In this document: in pieces, positions 1 to 7,042 of the stretch
How positions within the stretch are numbered: position 1 is the stretch's first letter
How the letters are laid out: the number at the start of each line of letters is the position of its first letter
Origin: Bacteroidota bacterium
GTDB taxonomy: Bacteria > Bacteroidota > Bacteroidia > Flavobacteriales > Weeksellaceae
Assembly: GCA_023411265.1 (NCBI GenBank)
Contig: JAEYOX010000070.1
Coordinates: 1 to 62,451, forward strand
Direction: 5' to 3'
Length of the DNA stretch: 62,451 nt
Program-made: the position numbers and the translations under genes
Notes under the pieces: generated by a model
What the model was told of the DNA's origin: nothing
The model's input: the letters and a program-made list of their open reading frames with translations, nothing else
Database searches by the model: none

Positions 1-32
1 GGTTTAAATTCGGATTGGAGTTTGAATTTCAT
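1..32 (-). CDS. uvrB: UvrB N-terminus, excinuclease ABC subunit B (partial)
   Basis: Only the first ten codons and two bases are present. Read on the minus strand from the ATG at 32 they give MKFKLQSEFKP, which resembles the start of UvrB proteins, where it precedes a TGDQP motif lying outside this window. UvrB is the damage-verifying helicase subunit of nucleotide excision repair. The call rests on eleven residues plus a well placed promoter, so it is moderate. The -7 box ends four bases before the ATG, which suggests a leaderless mRNA. Confidence 0.55.
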   Translation of the reverse strand, partial: MKFKLQSEFK

Positions 33-36
33 CGTG

Positions 37-44
37 CAAAATTA
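37..44 (-). promoter_or_regulatory. -7 box of the leftward uvrB-like gene
   Basis: On the minus strand this reads TAATTTTG, matching the Bacteroidetes -7 consensus TAnnTTTG. Only CACG separates it from the ATG, so transcription would start at or next to the start codon. No clear -33 TTTG is visible at the usual distance. Confidence 0.5.
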
Positions 45-137
45 CAAAAGAAAAAAGTTATTAAGTGTTCCTGGGTTTTTATAAAATTCTGAAATATTAA
101 TCATGAATGGTATAACTTCACAATATAGAAAAATAAA

Positions 138-145
138 TATTTTTG
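138..145 (+). promoter_or_regulatory. -7 box for the PQQ dehydrogenase gene
   Basis: TATTTTTG matches TAnnTTTG and lies 15 bases before the ATG at 161. The flanks are very AT-rich and no good -33 element is seen, so this is a sequence match only. Confidence 0.4.
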
Positions 146-160
146 GTAAAAATTTAAAAT

Positions 161-1387
161 ATGAAAATCAGCTTAAAACTTCTGGGCATTTCGATTCTAA
201 TGCTATCAGGCTGCCAAAACAATACCAAAAGTCAAACTGAAACTACTTCCGAAAACAATGAAACCGTACTGGCAAATCCTGAAAGTGGATCAAGGAATAC
301 GGAGATTCCTGCCGCTTTTGAAGGGCAAACGAGAGTGCGGGGAGTAAAAACTTCTGCCTCGTATGATGTTCAGGTCATTACCTCCGGGCTTGGAAAACCC
401 TGGGGAATTATCAATTTGCCGGACGGTAGATTTTTGATTACCGAAAAATCGGGATTCATGCATATCGTCTCGGCGGATGGAAAGTCTAAACACAAAATAG
501 AAGGCTTTCCAAAAGTGGATGACAAAGGACAAGGAGGCATGCTGGATGTTGCTTTAGATCCTGATTTTCAAAACAACCGCATGATATATTGGGTTTTTTC
601 GGAACCTGTTTCGAATGGAAATCATACAGCGGTAGCGAAAGGAAAATTATCTGCAGACGAACAAAAAGTTGAAAATCCGGTGGTTATTTTTAGGGCTATT
701 CCAACCTATGACGGAGATAAACATTACGGAAGCAGAATTTTATTTGATAATGAAGGCAATTTATTTGTTACAACCGGAGAACGCTCAGATATGGCAACGC
801 GTCATTTGGCACAAGACCAAAGTGGATATTTAGGAAAAATTCTTAAAATAAATAAAGACGGAAAAGCAGCTGCAGGTAATCCGGAAATTTCAGGTTGGAA
901 ACCAGAAATTTATGCAACAGGGATCAGAAGTCCGCAGGGAATTGCTTTCCATCCTGAAACCGGGGTATTATGGCAGGCGGAGATGGGGCCAAGAGGTGGA
1001 GATGAAATCAACATCATAAAACCCGGAACCAACTATGGCTGGCCTACAATCACTTATGGCGAAGAATACAGCGGAAGAACTATAGGCGAAGGAATAGGAC
1101 AGAAGGACGGTTTAGAACAGCCCGTTTATTTCTGGGATCCTTCCGTATCGCCCAGCGGTATTGATTTTTATACTGGAAATATTGCAGAATGGAAAAATAA
1201 CCTCATGGTTGCGTGCCTCAGCGGAAAAAAAATCATTCGCCTAGTTATTGAAAATGACAAGGTAACGGGGGAAGAATGGTTATTAGAAAACGAAAATGAA
1301 AGATTCAGAGATGTTTTGAACGGAAAGGATGGAAATCTCTATGGCATCACCGACAGTGGCAAGCTGTATAAGGTTTCTTCAAAATAG
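161..1387 (+). CDS. PQQ-dependent sugar dehydrogenase lipoprotein
   Basis: This 408-residue protein belongs to the soluble glucose/aldose sugar dehydrogenase family (YliI/GdhB type), six-bladed beta-propellers that oxidise aldoses with pyrroloquinoline quinone. The N-terminus is a lipoprotein signal with lipobox LSGC, so the enzyme should be anchored in the outer or inner membrane. Family landmarks seen include the KPWGI block near residue 80, TGERSDMATRHLAQD around 205-220, a GIRSPQGIAFHPETG block and the EMGPRGGDEIN block. No PQQ biosynthesis gene is in the window, so the cofactor may be scavenged or made elsewhere. Exact sugar substrate cannot be told. Confidence 0.88.
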   Translation: MKISLKLLGISILMLSGCQNNTKSQTETTSENNETVLANPESGSRNTEIPAAFEGQTRVRGVKTSASYDVQVITSGLGKPWGIINLPDGRFLITEKSGFMHIVSADGKSKHKIEGFPKVDDKGQGGMLDVALDPDFQNNRMIYWVFSEPVSNGNHTAVAKGKLSADEQKVENPVVIFRAIPTYDGDKHYGSRILFDNEGNLFVTTGERSDMATRHLAQDQSGYLGKILKINKDGKAAAGNPEISGWKPEIYATGIRSPQGIAFHPETGVLWQAEMGPRGGDEINIIKPGTNYGWPTITYGEEYSGRTIGEGIGQKDGLEQPVYFWDPSVSPSGIDFYTGNIAEWKNNLMVACLSGKKIIRLVIENDKVTGEEWLLENENERFRDVLNGKDGNLYGITDSGKLYKVSSK

Positions 1388-1388
1388 G

Positions 1389-1396
1389 TATCTTTG
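1389..1396 (+). promoter_or_regulatory. -7 box for the 1419 gene
   Basis: TATCTTTG matches TAnnTTTG. It begins just after the stop codon of the upstream gene and sits 22 bases before the ATG at 1419, supporting that ATG over an earlier in-frame start at 1329. Confidence 0.55.
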
Positions 1397-1418
1397 TGAG
1401 ATAAAATATTTGAAATTT

Positions 1419-1946
1419 ATGAAGAAATTATTATTAGCAGTTTCCATTTTCTCTTTAAGCTTTGCCCAAGCTCAAAACAGTGCCTATAGTGGTGAGGGAG
1501 ATCTTCGATTGAATATTGGTGCGAATTTACAAAGCGGAGGAACAGGAATCATGGCCTCTTTGGATTATGGTTTGGGCGAAAGTTTTTCTGTTGGAGCACA
1601 AGCAGGTTACCTGCTGGGAGCAAAAGAAAACGTAATAGGGGATAAAATTTTGGCTGAACATCGGTTTGATGTAAAAGCCAGAGCCAGTGCCCACTTAGGT
1701 GCCGTTATCGGTCTTCCGGAAAATTTCGATATATATCCGGGACTGAACCTTGGTCTCAAGAATTTTGGTGGTCATGCCGGCGTTCGTTATTTCTTTGACA
1801 AAGGCTTCGGGATTTTTGCTGAGACTCAATTTCCTATCGCAAGATTCAACACCGATGCGACGGGTTACCGTTTATTGAACAACCAGTTTGCGTTTTTGGT
1901 TGGAGCATCTTTTGACCTAAACAGAAACCGTGCTGCTGCTGAATAA
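1419..1946 (+). CDS. Secreted small beta-barrel-like protein, function unknown
   Basis: The 175-residue product has a Sec signal peptide (MKKLLLAVSIFSLSFAQAQ) followed by alternating strand-like segments rich in Gly and aromatic residues, ending in an amphipathic strand (FAFLVGASFDL), as in small outer-membrane beta-barrels. An in-frame start 30 codons earlier would fall inside the previous gene and hide the signal peptide, so the ATG after the -7 box is chosen. I cannot assign a function. A strong terminator follows at 1965. Confidence 0.75.
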   Translation: MKKLLLAVSIFSLSFAQAQNSAYSGEGDLRLNIGANLQSGGTGIMASLDYGLGESFSVGAQAGYLLGAKENVIGDKILAEHRFDVKARASAHLGAVIGLPENFDIYPGLNLGLKNFGGHAGVRYFFDKGFGIFAETQFPIARFNTDATGYRLLNNQFAFLVGASFDLNRNRAAAE

Positions 1947-1964
1947 TTTTCATTCTTAAACAAC

Positions 1965-1997
1965 AAATCCCGGAAATTTCAGATCCGGGATTTTTTT
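1965..1997 (+). terminator. Rho-independent terminator
   Basis: A perfect 10-bp stem (AAATCCCGGA at 1965-1974 with TCCGGGATTT at 1984-1993), a 9-base loop and a T run to 1997 lie 18 bases after the stop at 1946, between two convergent genes. Confidence 0.9.
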
Positions 1998-2006
1998 ATT
2001 GTTTTT

Positions 2007-3383
2007 CTATGCTTCTTTCAGTTTTACGGTAAAATGACGCAGAATTTCCGGTTCCCAAGTGATTTGATAGCCTTTTTTGATTTCATTTCTTCTTTCAAAA
2101 AGATTCTTTAATGCCACCGCAATGTAGTCCATATGGTTATTGGTATACGTACGACGCGGAATGGCCAAACGCAGAAGTTCCAGTTTCGGATATCGGTTTT
2201 CCCGAGTTTCGGGATCGCGGTCTGCCAAAAGCGTTCCGATTTCAACTCCCCGGATTCCGGCTTCTTTATACAGTTCCAATCCCAGGGTTTGTGCAGGAAA
2301 TTCCTCTCTCGGAACATTGGGCAAGAATTTTAACGCATCAATGAAAACGGCATGTCCGCCGATCGGTTTCTGAACAGGAATTCCAAACTCCATCAGTTTA
2401 TTTCCAAGATATTCAACCTGTGAAATTCTGCTTTCAAGATATTCCATTTCGGTAGCCTCATCCAAACCAACGGCCAGTGCCGCCATATCTCTTCCTGCCA
2501 ATCCGCCATACGTGATGAAACCTTCATAAATAATAGTGAAATTGGATGCTTTTTGGAAAACTGCTTCGTTATTCAGCGCAATAAATCCACCGATGTTCAC
2601 CAGACCGTCTTTTTTGGAACTCATCGTCATTCCTTCTCCGTAAGAAAAAATTTCGCGACAAATTTCTTTGATACTTCGATGCTGTTGTCCTTCTTCTCTT
2701 TGTTTAATGAAATAGGCGTTTTCTGCATATCTGGCGCTGTCGAAATAAATTGGAATTCCGTAGCGATCAGAAAGTTCTTTTACGTCTTTGATGTTCTGCA
2801 GAGAAACAGGCTGTCCACCGGAAGTATTGCAGGTAATTGTGATGAGACAGAAAGGAATTTTATCCTTTGGATAGGTTTGATAAACTTTCTCCAGTTTTAC
2901 CAGATCGATATTTCCTTTAAAAGGGTGAAGGTTTTCAATATCGAATGCCTCGTCAATTGTACAATCTATTGCGTGTGCTTTTCTTATTTCGATGTGACCT
3001 TTAGTAGTATCAAAGTGCGAATTACCGGGAATCACATCGCCATCTTTTACCAAAACAGAAAAAAGGACGTTTTCTGCAGCTCTTCCCTGATGAGTGGGCA
3101 GTAGAAATGGGAAACCGGTAATTTTCTGTACGGTATTGTGAAGTGCTTCAAAAGAACGGGAGCCGGCGTAGCTTTCGTCGCCGGTCATCAGTGCAGCCCA
3201 TTGTCTGTCACTCATGGCACCAGTACCGCTGTCGGTAAGTAGATCTACAAATACTTGTGATGATTTTAAATTAAAAAGATTGAAATTTGCTTTTTTCAGC
3301 CATTCTTCTCTTTCTTCTTTAGTGGATTGCCGAATTTCTTCGATCATTTTTATTCTGTAAGGTTCAGCGTAAGGTAAGTTCAT
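2007..3383 (-). CDS. tnaA: Tryptophanase (tryptophan indole-lyase)
   Basis: The 458-residue PLP enzyme splits L-tryptophan into indole, pyruvate and ammonia. The family also holds tyrosine phenol-lyase, so residues decide. Lys258 in the MSSKKDG motif is the PLP lysine. Where tyrosine phenol-lyase has Thr124, Arg381 and Phe448, this protein has Asp125, Ile382 (in GVEIG) and His450 (in LRHFTVKL), the tryptophanase set (E. coli Asp137, Ile396, His463). The length fits the family. No leader peptide or tnaB permease is adjacent. The gene is monocistronic by spacing, with a convergent terminator downstream. Product indole could act as a signal. Confidence 0.9.
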   Translation of the reverse strand: MNLPYAEPYRIKMIEEIRQSTKEEREEWLKKANFNLFNLKSSQVFVDLLTDSGTGAMSDRQWAALMTGDESYAGSRSFEALHNTVQKITGFPFLLPTHQGRAAENVLFSVLVKDGDVIPGNSHFDTTKGHIEIRKAHAIDCTIDEAFDIENLHPFKGNIDLVKLEKVYQTYPKDKIPFCLITITCNTSGGQPVSLQNIKDVKELSDRYGIPIYFDSARYAENAYFIKQREEGQQHRSIKEICREIFSYGEGMTMSSKKDGLVNIGGFIALNNEAVFQKASNFTIIYEGFITYGGLAGRDMAALAVGLDEATEMEYLESRISQVEYLGNKLMEFGIPVQKPIGGHAVFIDALKFLPNVPREEFPAQTLGLELYKEAGIRGVEIGTLLADRDPETRENRYPKLELLRLAIPRRTYTNNHMDYIAVALKNLFERRNEIKKGYQITWEPEILRHFTVKLKEA

Positions 3384-3435
3384 TTTTGTTTTTATTACTG
3401 TATATAAATTGGTGATAATTAAACTAATAATCAGC

Positions 3436-4098
3436 TTATTCCGAATGTTTTGAAAGGTTTTTATCTAAATGAAATCCTGCCACGCCACCGCTCACGGCAA
3501 ATTTCATAGCTGCAGCAGCACTCATCCCGATAATAGGCTCTGTATTTTCTATTTTGGTGACAATCACCCACCCTGAAATGGCGTAGGAATGCGGAAGATA
3601 GACCGCAACATTTTCATTTTTGTTCACTTCCGACATGTTTTGTTGGGTCAGGAAACCAATTCTCCATATTTCGGGATGTTCGTTGGTCTTTACCCAAACC
3701 GGATGGTTGAATTTCTTTTTATCGCCAACAAAGGACGACATTACATCTTTAGTAGGTGTATATATGTGTTTGATGCCTGGCGTTTTTTCCAAAAGAAAAT
3801 CGATTCTGTCCAGAAGAAGTCTTCCTAAAATAAATTTATTTCCTAAAAATCCAAGAAAAGCGGTTAACGTAATCACAGAAATGAAAACCAATCCCGGATA
3901 CTGATGCGAAATAGAAGGGAAGAGATTGTCAATGGAAGAAATAATGTACCAAATGACGAAAACCGTAAGCCCGAATGGACCGATAATCATCAATCCCTGA
4001 AAAAAAGATTTGAGAAAAAATCCCGGGAAATCTCTCTTTCTTTTTACATTGGCCGGCAGCCAGCTTTGTTTATCCGTGAATGGTTTCTCGTGTTCCAT
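3436..4098 (-). CDS. DUF502 family membrane protein
   Basis: This 220-residue protein matches the DUF502 family: two transmembrane segments (about residues 30-55 and 68-90) then a soluble domain with the PGIKHIYTPTKDV block and IGFLTQQ strand. Family function is not established. Its start overlaps the 3' end of miaE by 29 bp on the same strand, so the two are probably co-transcribed and translationally coupled. The C-terminal stretch AAAAMKFAVSGGVAG is the usual Gly/Ala-rich end of the family. Confidence 0.8.
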   Translation of the reverse strand: MEHEKPFTDKQSWLPANVKRKRDFPGFFLKSFFQGLMIIGPFGLTVFVIWYIISSIDNLFPSISHQYPGLVFISVITLTAFLGFLGNKFILGRLLLDRIDFLLEKTPGIKHIYTPTKDVMSSFVGDKKKFNHPVWVKTNEHPEIWRIGFLTQQNMSEVNKNENVAVYLPHSYAISGWVIVTKIENTEPIIGMSAAAAMKFAVSGGVAGFHLDKNLSKHSE

Positions 4099-4648
4099 AG
4101 CTTGAGATAATTTTTGCCTCGTATTCTAGCCATTGTTCCCAGCGTTGGTTCACTTTTTCGGGATCGCCAAGCTGACGTGCAAATCCAATGAATGTGGTAT
4201 AATGATTCGCTTCGGAAATCATCAGCTCACGGTAAAAAGTTTTCAGTTCCTCATCTTTTATGTTTTCTGTCAGCACTCGGAAGCGTTCGCAGCTTCGGGC
4301 TTCTATCATGGCTGCAAAAAGCATTTTATCGATAATTAGATCTTCACGGCTCCCCTGAATGATAAATTTGGCCAGATCATTCACATAATCGTCTTTCCTC
4401 GCTCGGCCCAGTTGATAGCCACGTTTTTTAATAATCTCATGTACCTGCTGAAAATGATCTAGTTCTTCCTGAGCAATGGCCAGAAGTTCGGAAACAATTT
4501 CGGGATATTCCGGCAACATTGTGATGAGCGTGATAGAATTGGTGGCCGCTTTCTGCTCGCACCAAGCATGATCTGTCAGAATCTCAGGAAGATTTGATTC
4601 TGCGATATTCGCCCATCGGGGATCAGTCGGGAGTTTCAATTTAAACAT
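4070..4648 (-). CDS. miaE: tRNA-(ms2io6A)-hydroxylase MiaE
   Basis: MiaE hydroxylates the isopentenyl side chain of ms2i6A at tRNA position 37 using a non-haem diiron centre. The 192-residue product is an all-helical ferritin-like protein with the expected ligands: the AQEELDHFQQVH helix (Glu and His near residues 77-83), the EARSCERF helix near 117-124 and SEANHYTTF near 146-154. Length is normal for the family. The 3' end overlaps the DUF502 gene by 29 bp. No MiaA or MiaB gene lies in the window. Confidence 0.88.
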   Translation of the reverse strand: MFKLKLPTDPRWANIAESNLPEILTDHAWCEQKAATNSITLITMLPEYPEIVSELLAIAQEELDHFQQVHEIIKKRGYQLGRARKDDYVNDLAKFIIQGSREDLIIDKMLFAAMIEARSCERFRVLTENIKDEELKTFYRELMISEANHYTTFIGFARQLGDPEKVNQRWEQWLEYEAKIISSYGTRETIHG

Positions 4649-4816
4649 CTTTTCATGTATTTTTTGTAAATTTAAGGTTTATCGCTGACAAATTTTCTTT
4701 TCAAAATTATAACTTATCATTTATATCATTTACACGAAATCATAAAACCGTGATACTTTGGCATTTAAGTTGGAAATTCCCTTTCATCAATTAATTCACT
4801 ATTTAAAAAATAAATT

Positions 4817-5047
4817 ATGGGAACTATACTAAAAAGAAAATCCGAAAAGCTATTGTTGCTAACGATTATGCTGCTTTCTAGTATTGCAGCTTTTTCACAG
4901 GACAGTATTTCCATCACGGAAACGACTACAACCAGCACCACTACAGAAGAATGGATGACCAATCCGCTGTATTGGGTGATAGGTGCATTGCTATTAATTG
5001 TTCTGATCGCATTCATCGTAAGAAGCAACAGCAGCAAGAGGGATTAG
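4817..5047 (+). CDS. Small membrane protein, function unknown
   Basis: The 76-residue product has a hydrophobic N-terminal segment ending in AFSQ (signal-like, residues 1-28), a Thr/Ser-rich stretch of about 15 residues, then a transmembrane helix (about 51-68) and a short basic tail. Topology suggests a secreted linker with a single anchor, or two membrane passes. It is isolated, with its own terminator at 5068. I recognise no family. The composition and clean signal peptide argue that it is a real gene. Confidence 0.6.
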   Translation: MGTILKRKSEKLLLLTIMLLSSIAAFSQDSISITETTTTSTTTEEWMTNPLYWVIGALLLIVLIAFIVRSNSSKRD

Positions 5048-5067
5048 AAAATCTTTATTCATGTATT

Positions 5068-5099
5068 AAACCGTTGGAATTAATTTTCAGCGGTTTTTT
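5068..5099 (+). terminator. Terminator after the 76-residue gene
   Basis: AAACCGTTG (5068-5076) pairs with CAGCGGTTT (5088-5096) through nine pairs with one G-U, followed by a T run. It covers the stop codon of the convergent acyltransferase gene. Confidence 0.75.
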
Positions 5100-6171
5100 G
5101 TTTTAGATATTCTAAAGTTTTCCATCCATATTGATCCATTTTTTTAAGAAATTCTGCAAGACCAATAGCCAATATGATATTCACGGTATACATGATAACT
5201 AGCAAAACTCCCCAATGCATCCTTTCTTGTAGCGGAACTACCAGAAAATAGATGAGAGAAGAACTCATTCCTTGGGCAAAATAGTAGAAAATGGCATTTC
5301 TTCCAATATAATTTATAAAATTATCCTTCTTGATTTTCCATCTGTTATACAAGATGAATAGGGTTGCTAAAGATAATAAAGACCATATCACATATGGAAT
5401 TTTCGGTGGGAATTTCTGCTTGTTCATCCTGTAAAAAATGTCACTTCCATAATTCCAGAACATTCCTATCAACAGAAGGGCGATCCCAGCATAGATCACC
5501 GGAATAGTTTTCGTTGGAATTTTTTTTCCTTTTATAGTATGGGCAACTAAGAAAACGCCTAAATAAACAACGGTATATCCTGCCTGACCTGAAGGATAAT
5601 AATGCGGGAAGAAATGAAAAAGAATTATCAGTGCAAGGCAGATGCCGATGAACCAGTGAATATGTTTCGGAAAAAATTTCAGGATCAGAACACCAAAAAC
5701 GGTCATGATGAAATAAACCTTTAGATACCAGAAACTTCCCATTACAACAGGGAAAGTATCCGCATTGGTATAGTTATGAAGGTACCAGTTGCCCAAGTTT
5801 TGCCATTGTGGAATATCCGAAATATTTTGTGGTACATATTTGCTGCCAAAGGTGGAATAGAAGTTTTTCATCTCCTCTATTCCGAAAAAATGAAGCCCGA
5901 AAACTTTAAATATATAATCCATGAAAAACAGAAATGTAACAAAAATCATATAGGTAATCTGTAATTTCAATAATCTGTAAAATGTTTTCTCAACATTATT
6001 GCCGGAAGTGAGTCCGCTCAGGGCATAAAATAGTGGTACATCAATCAGCAGCGAAAGTACCCGCATTTCCGCCGGAACATAGAACTGTCCACTCCAGAAT
6101 ACAGTGTGAATAAAAATAATGGAAAGGGTAGCAATACCCTTGGCGAAATCAATGTAAAGGTCTCTTTTCAT
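5080..6171 (-). CDS. Acyltransferase family 3 membrane protein
   Basis: The 363-residue polytopic protein has about ten hydrophobic segments and starts with RDLYIDFAKGIATLSIIFIH, the typical first helix of acyltransferase family 3 (OafA/NodX and fucose 4-O-acetylase type), where the FAKG-x-H region carries the conserved His. Such proteins O-acetylate sugars of polysaccharides or envelope glycans on the periplasmic side. No glycan locus is next to it, so the acceptor is unknown. Confidence 0.78.
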   Translation of the reverse strand: MKRDLYIDFAKGIATLSIIFIHTVFWSGQFYVPAEMRVLSLLIDVPLFYALSGLTSGNNVEKTFYRLLKLQITYMIFVTFLFFMDYIFKVFGLHFFGIEEMKNFYSTFGSKYVPQNISDIPQWQNLGNWYLHNYTNADTFPVVMGSFWYLKVYFIMTVFGVLILKFFPKHIHWFIGICLALIILFHFFPHYYPSGQAGYTVVYLGVFLVAHTIKGKKIPTKTIPVIYAGIALLLIGMFWNYGSDIFYRMNKQKFPPKIPYVIWSLLSLATLFILYNRWKIKKDNFINYIGRNAIFYYFAQGMSSSLIYFLVVPLQERMHWGVLLVIMYTVNIILAIGLAEFLKKMDQYGWKTLEYLKQKTAEN

Positions 6172-6191
6172 ATAATCAACTTATTCAGAAT

Positions 6192-6199
6192 CAAATTTA
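6192..6199 (-). promoter_or_regulatory. -7 box for the acyltransferase
   Basis: The minus strand reads TAAATTTG, a full match to TAnnTTTG, with a 20-base gap to the ATG at 6171. It lies back to back with the rplU promoter. Confidence 0.5.
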
Positions 6200-6221
6200 A
6201 AATAAAAAATACACCCAACCC

Positions 6222-6251
6222 TTTGAATTATAGAAATATTTTGTACTTTTG
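6222..6251 (+). promoter_or_regulatory. rplU-rpmA promoter (-33/-7)
   Basis: TTTG at 6222-6225, an 18-base spacer and TACTTTTG at 6244-6251 match the Bacteroidetes housekeeping promoter (TTTG, then TAnnTTTG). The start codon follows 40 bases later, giving room for a normal leader. Confidence 0.75.
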
Positions 6252-6291
6252 CCCACTCAAATATTTATTAACAATCTAAAAATTATAAGCA

Positions 6292-6705
6292 ATGTTTGCA
6301 ATTGTAGAGATAGCAGGGCTTCAATACAAAGTTGAGCAAGACCAGAAGTTGTTTGTAAACCGTCTGAAAGGAGACAAAGGATCGAAAGTTTCTTTCGATA
6401 AAGTTCTTCTTACTGTGAACGGGTCTACAACTGTTGGCGCCCCGGCTGTAAGCGGTATCACTGTTGATGCTGAAATCCTAGATCATGTAAAAGCTGACAA
6501 GGTAATTGTCTTCAAAAAGAAACGCAGAAAAGGATACGAGAAAAAGAATGGTCACAGACAATCTTTAACTCAGATTGTTATTACCGGAATCACTGGTTTC
6601 GATAATAACAAGAAAGAAAAGAAAGCCGCTCCAAAGGCTAAAAAAGAAGCAGCAGCTGAACCTGCAGCTACAGAAACCACAAAAGACAGCAACAACGCTG
6701 AATAA
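6292..6705 (+). CDS. rplU: 50S ribosomal protein L21
   Basis: The first 100 residues are a standard L21 (MFAIVEIAGLQYKVE start, KRRKGYEKKNGHRQ basic loop that contacts 23S rRNA, and the TQIVITGI strand). The protein is 137 residues long, roughly 35 more than E. coli L21, because of a Lys/Ala/Glu-rich C-terminal tail (from about residue 104) ending in DSNNAE. It is the first gene of the usual L21-L27 pair, 27 bases ahead of rpmA. Confidence 0.97.
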   Translation: MFAIVEIAGLQYKVEQDQKLFVNRLKGDKGSKVSFDKVLLTVNGSTTVGAPAVSGITVDAEILDHVKADKVIVFKKKRRKGYEKKNGHRQSLTQIVITGITGFDNNKKEKKAAPKAKKEAAAEPAATETTKDSNNAE

Positions 6706-6732
6706 TTATAAACCAAAAAACCTTAAAATAAA

Positions 6733-6990
6733 ATGGCACACAAAAAAGGAGTTGGTAGTTCCAAAAACGGTAGAGAATCGCATTCCAAGAGACTGGGAGT
6801 AAAGATTTTCGGAGGACAAGAAGCTATTGCCGGTAACATCATTGTAAGACAAAGAGGTACGCAACACCACCCGGGTGAAAACGTGGGAATGGGTAAAGAC
6901 CACACTTTGCACGCATTAGTTGACGGTAAAGTAGTTTTCAGAAAGAAAGCAAACAACAGATCTTTCGTATCTGTAGAGCCTAACGCATAA
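6733..6990 (+). CDS. rpmA: 50S ribosomal protein L27
   Basis: The 85-residue product begins MAHKKGVGSSKNGRES, the classic L27 N-terminus that reaches into the peptidyl transferase centre, with the HPGENVGMGKDHTLHAL block later. There is no N-terminal cleaved extension as in Firmicutes L27. It sits in an operon with rplU and is closed by a strong terminator. Confidence 0.98.
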   Translation: MAHKKGVGSSKNGRESHSKRLGVKIFGGQEAIAGNIIVRQRGTQHHPGENVGMGKDHTLHALVDGKVVFRKKANNRSFVSVEPNA

Positions 6991-7012
6991 ATAAAACGTT
7001 AGCATAACATTG

Positions 7013-7042
7013 AAATCCTGACTTTTCGAGTCAGGATTTTTT
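7013..7042 (+). terminator. Terminator of rplU-rpmA
   Basis: A perfect 11-bp stem (AAATCCTGACT 7013-7023 with AGTCAGGATTT 7029-7039), a 5-base loop TTTCG and a T run form a very strong intrinsic terminator that abuts the stop of the convergent 829-residue gene. Confidence 0.95.

Noticed and set aside
2553..3104. Open frame of 183 codons on the plus strand
   Set aside because: Shadow of tnaA; composition is Phe/Cys-rich and no promoter precedes it.
2007..3383. Tyrosine phenol-lyase identity
   Set aside because: The Arg and Phe that bind the phenol are replaced by Ile382 and His450.
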